Source of the DNA: Bacteroidales bacterium
GTDB taxonomy: Bacteria; Bacteroidota; Bacteroidia; Bacteroidales; UBA10428
Assembly: GCA_016930375.1 (NCBI GenBank)
Contig: JAFGGU010000052.1
Span: forward strand, 62,001-126,000
Direction: 5' to 3'
DNA length: 64,000 nt
Shown: positions 62,116 to 64,000 of the stretch, piece by piece
Numbering within the stretch: position 1 is the first letter of the stretch
How the letters are laid out: each line of letters starts with the position of its first letter
Position numbers and translations under genes: made by a program
Notes under the pieces: generated by a model
Database searches by the model: none
What the model was told of the DNA's origin: nothing
The model's input: the letters and a program-made list of their open reading frames with translations, nothing else

Positions 62116-62613
62116 ATGAAAAACTTATCAGTAAAAATTGTTGGAAGTGCAATGATTCTCTTCCTTTTATCGGGATTAACCTTTGCACAGGAAGCAGGTT
62201 CTGAAACCAAAAAGCAGATCCGCAAGCAGGTGAAGGAACAAACAGCCACACAGGAAAAGAATGCAGTACAAACCCAGAACCAGGTAAAGGAACAAACTGC
62301 TGTAAAAGAACAAAGCATGCTGCAGGAGCAGAACAGGATGAACCAGCAGACTCGCGAAAGGTTCCGGGCTTCACTTACCGAAGAGCAGAAAGCAATCCTT
62401 GAGAACAAGGAAATGGCACAGAATGAGAAACGAAAAGCGTTCAATGCCTCTCTTAATGAGCAACAGCGGACCATGCTGAGAGAAAACCAGGAAGTACGCA
62501 AACAGCAGAGAAACGAGTTCCGCAACAATGCAACCGAAGAGCAACAGCAGCAGATGAGACAAAGCCGGGAGAACACCCGCACACAGTCGGGCAAACAAGC
62601 CGGGAAACGGTAA
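62116..62613 (+). CDS. Q/E-rich periplasmic protein, Spy/CpxP-like
   Basis: 165 residues. A signal peptide (MKNLSVKIVGSAMILFLLSGLTFA) is followed by a chain very rich in Gln, Glu, Lys and Arg. Two LTEEQ/LNEQQ motifs (LTEEQKAILENK and LNEQQRTMLREN) recall Spy/CpxP LTxxQ chaperones. It is probably helical in the periplasm, with a chaperone or metal-buffer role. The start was taken at the signal-peptide ATG; an earlier ATG at 62074 is possible but adds 14 residues. The paired FecI-type promoter precedes it. Confidence 0.75.
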   Translation: MKNLSVKIVGSAMILFLLSGLTFAQEAGSETKKQIRKQVKEQTATQEKNAVQTQNQVKEQTAVKEQSMLQEQNRMNQQTRERFRASLTEEQKAILENKEMAQNEKRKAFNASLNEQQRTMLRENQEVRKQQRNEFRNNATEEQQQQMRQSRENTRTQSGKQAGKR

Positions 62614-62640
62614 AGGTCAACTGCAACCAATGAATTGAGA

Positions 62641-62671
62641 GGTCCGGGTCGCCGGTGGGCAGACCCGGACC
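62641..62671 (+). terminator. Hairpin between the Spy-like and barrel genes
   Basis: GGTCCGGGTC (62641-62650) pairs with GACCCGGACC (62662-62671), followed by TTCCTCCTT. Possibly a terminator or an attenuating stem. Confidence 0.65.
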
Positions 62672-62717
62672 TTCCTCCTTAAAGAAAATTAAAGACAAAT
62701 CCATTATCCGAAAAAAA

Positions 62718-63581
62718 ATGAAACGGCTTGTAATTCCAATGATATTTCTTTTGAGCGGATTTTCGGCATGGGCTCAAACCGACAGGCTGGATTCGTTGTT
62801 GAACGATGTGGTTTGGGGCGACAAGGCAATGATGAGGCTTCTGGACCCGCCTTCAGCTTATTGCTACCTGTATGGCGGAGTGGCAGGCGAGAGTAAAACC
62901 ATGTATGCCGGCAGGGAACTGGAAGATAACATGATTGCCATGAATGGGAATCTCTATTTTTTTCATTCCAGTGGCTTTTTTGCCGGTGCAACGGGGACCT
63001 GGTACGGCGAACCTGGTGAGGGGTACAGCACTACCATTGCAACAGCCGGAATTAACACCCCTTTGAATACTAAAAAGAGCCTGAATTTCAGGGCATCGTA
63101 CAGCAGGTACTTCTACGTGGAGACCGACTCTTCGGACGAAAACCCATTTACCAATAATTTAGGCGCTGGTATCTCTTTGCGAAACAAGTGGATCGGAGGC
63201 CGGCTTTCCCTGAACCTTCTATTCGGACAGGATTTCGGAATGAATCTTACTCCGGCCATTTTTTCGCGTCTGCCCGTAGTACGTTTTGGTAAATACAACA
63301 AGATCCAGCTGGAACCGGAATTATCGCTTTTCATAGGTTCCGAAACCGTTGAACTTGAGAAGGTGAGCGGGCAGCAGGGCACTCAAACCACAATTGCAAG
63401 TGATGATGCGTATGGATTGCTGAACACGCAGTTTTATTTGCCGGTTTGCTTATACATAGGAGATTTTGATCTGGAGCTGGGTTATTCACTGAATATACCA
63501 ACAACCCGGGACGAAAATATTACCTATCCGGTCAGTTCCTATTTTTCTTTTTCAATAGGATACTTGTTACCCTTAAACTGA
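62718..63581 (+). CDS. Outer-membrane beta-barrel-like protein
   Basis: 287 residues. A signal peptide (MKRLVIPMIFLLSGFSAWA) ends before QTD. The rest is beta-rich (LNFRASYSRYFYVETDSSDE, LSLNLLFGQDFGMNLTPAIF, IQLEPELSLFIGSETVE) and ends SYFSFSIGYLLPLN, so it may be a barrel, though it lacks a terminal Phe. No family recognised. It follows the Spy-like gene by 104 bases with a hairpin between, and may be in the same regulon. Confidence 0.65.
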   Translation: MKRLVIPMIFLLSGFSAWAQTDRLDSLLNDVVWGDKAMMRLLDPPSAYCYLYGGVAGESKTMYAGRELEDNMIAMNGNLYFFHSSGFFAGATGTWYGEPGEGYSTTIATAGINTPLNTKKSLNFRASYSRYFYVETDSSDENPFTNNLGAGISLRNKWIGGRLSLNLLFGQDFGMNLTPAIFSRLPVVRFGKYNKIQLEPELSLFIGSETVELEKVSGQQGTQTTIASDDAYGLLNTQFYLPVCLYIGDFDLELGYSLNIPTTRDENITYPVSSYFSFSIGYLLPLN

Positions 63582-63706
63582 ATGGTCGCAATTTTTTTTT
63601 TACATTCCCAATTAAACCATTTGCCAAAACAAGAGTCTGATTATACAAGAACAAAAACCGGAATATTTGTGGTTAAGTATATAATGCAAATTTAAATTTC
63701 ACAACA

Positions 63707-64000
63707 ATGAGAATGAAAAACAGATTATTAGGGGTAATGCTTGCAACAGCAGCAGCAGTTTTTATTACACAGTCCTGTTCAAAGGATGAGGATGGAAGTG
63801 TTTCAGGTACCGATATTGCACTTGCGCAGGATGAGGCCTATGTAGAGGCATTGTATGACGAGGTGGACAATATGGTTTTCAACGAGGTAAAGACGCTCGA
63901 TGATGACGATTATGTTATTGCTGGTCTGAAATCTACTTTTGAGGATGTTTGCTACACCGTTACCGTAAATCATCCCGATACCACCACCTTCCCAAAGGAA
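63707..64000 (+). CDS. Putative lipoprotein (3' end cut by window edge)
   Basis: 98 residues visible. MRMKNRLLGVMLATAAAVFI leads to a lipobox-like ITQSC; Cys24 is likely lipidated. A negatively charged stretch (SKDEDGSVSGTDIALAQDEA) follows. The family cannot be named from the N-terminus. The gene continues beyond 64000. Confidence 0.7.
   Translation, partial: MRMKNRLLGVMLATAAAVFITQSCSKDEDGSVSGTDIALAQDEAYVEALYDEVDNMVFNEVKTLDDDDYVIAGLKSTFEDVCYTVTVNHPDTTTFPKE

Noticed and set aside
62085-62630. A Cys-rich 181-codon frame antisense to the Spy-like gene
   Set aside because: Its composition (Cys, Ser, Leu) is only the reverse of Gln/Glu/Lys codons.

Overview
The window reads as a chromosomal segment of a member of the Bacteroidota, most likely a Bacteroidales-type anaerobe or facultative anaerobe. 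The evidence is several -33 TTTG / -7 TAnnTTTG promoters, a FecI-FecR-TonB receptor locus with an STN domain, giant sensor kinases with reg_prop propellers and a Y_Y_Y domain, MmdA/biotinyl-protein carboxyltransferase genes, and start codons that mostly lack a Shine-Dalgarno sequence. There are no tRNA, rRNA, CRISPR, prophage or transposase genes that I could find.

Layout. 1-5100: an ECF sigma factor (cut by the left edge), a small membrane protein, an MscS/YbdG-like channel, the amt-glnB ammonium pair, and a GH43 glycosidase pseudogene. 5100-27650: mostly housekeeping genes: typA, lipocalin, MATE pump, amino-acid permease, class II aldolase, a TolB-like propeller/outer-membrane barrel protein, half-size TauE, a 55-residue ferredoxin, acyl-ACP thioesterase, recA-bcp, rsmG-sigma-glycosyltransferase, tgt-lptF/G, carboxyltransferase plus biotinyl protein, ispE and dnaB. 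27650-34900: an accessory envelope/signalling island with three secreted or outer-membrane proteins, a divergent sigma/zinc-finger anti-sigma pair, and a secreted TPR-CHAT caspase-like protein. 35080-36270: an M24 peptidase.

36276-49452 (all minus strand) is a long signalling block. In transcription order it holds a small secreted protein, a CotH-like secreted kinase-fold protein, a DUF4956 membrane protein, a propeller-sensor kinase, a TolB-N/TPR protein, a second paralogous propeller-sensor kinase, and a soluble REC-HisKA-HATPase-REC-AraC regulator. Two transcripts in this block start from virtually duplicated promoters. Each carries four CTGTTA-like boxes on an 11-10-11 bp helical phase, exactly 20 bp upstream of a TACATTTAC box. 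I regard this as the most interesting undescribed signal in the window.

49700-54008 is a thiol-redox operon (atypical thioredoxin, trxB, membrane thioredoxin, thioredoxin-glutaredoxin fusion, orphan GroES, DUF2892, DUF302) opposite a Crp/Fnr regulator. 54100-57854 holds a SnoaL-like lipoprotein, a TPR protein, an AraC regulator and a barrel protein. 57997-64000 is a FecI-FecR-TonB receptor operon followed by a Spy/CpxP-like Q/E-rich periplasmic protein, a barrel protein and a truncated lipoprotein. A bipartite promoter motif upstream of the sigma gene is repeated upstream of the Spy-like gene, which suggests a small autoregulated envelope regulon.

Terminators, dispersed hairpins and short tandem repeats lie in the intergenic gaps. 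No gene-free stretch is longer than about 320 bases.
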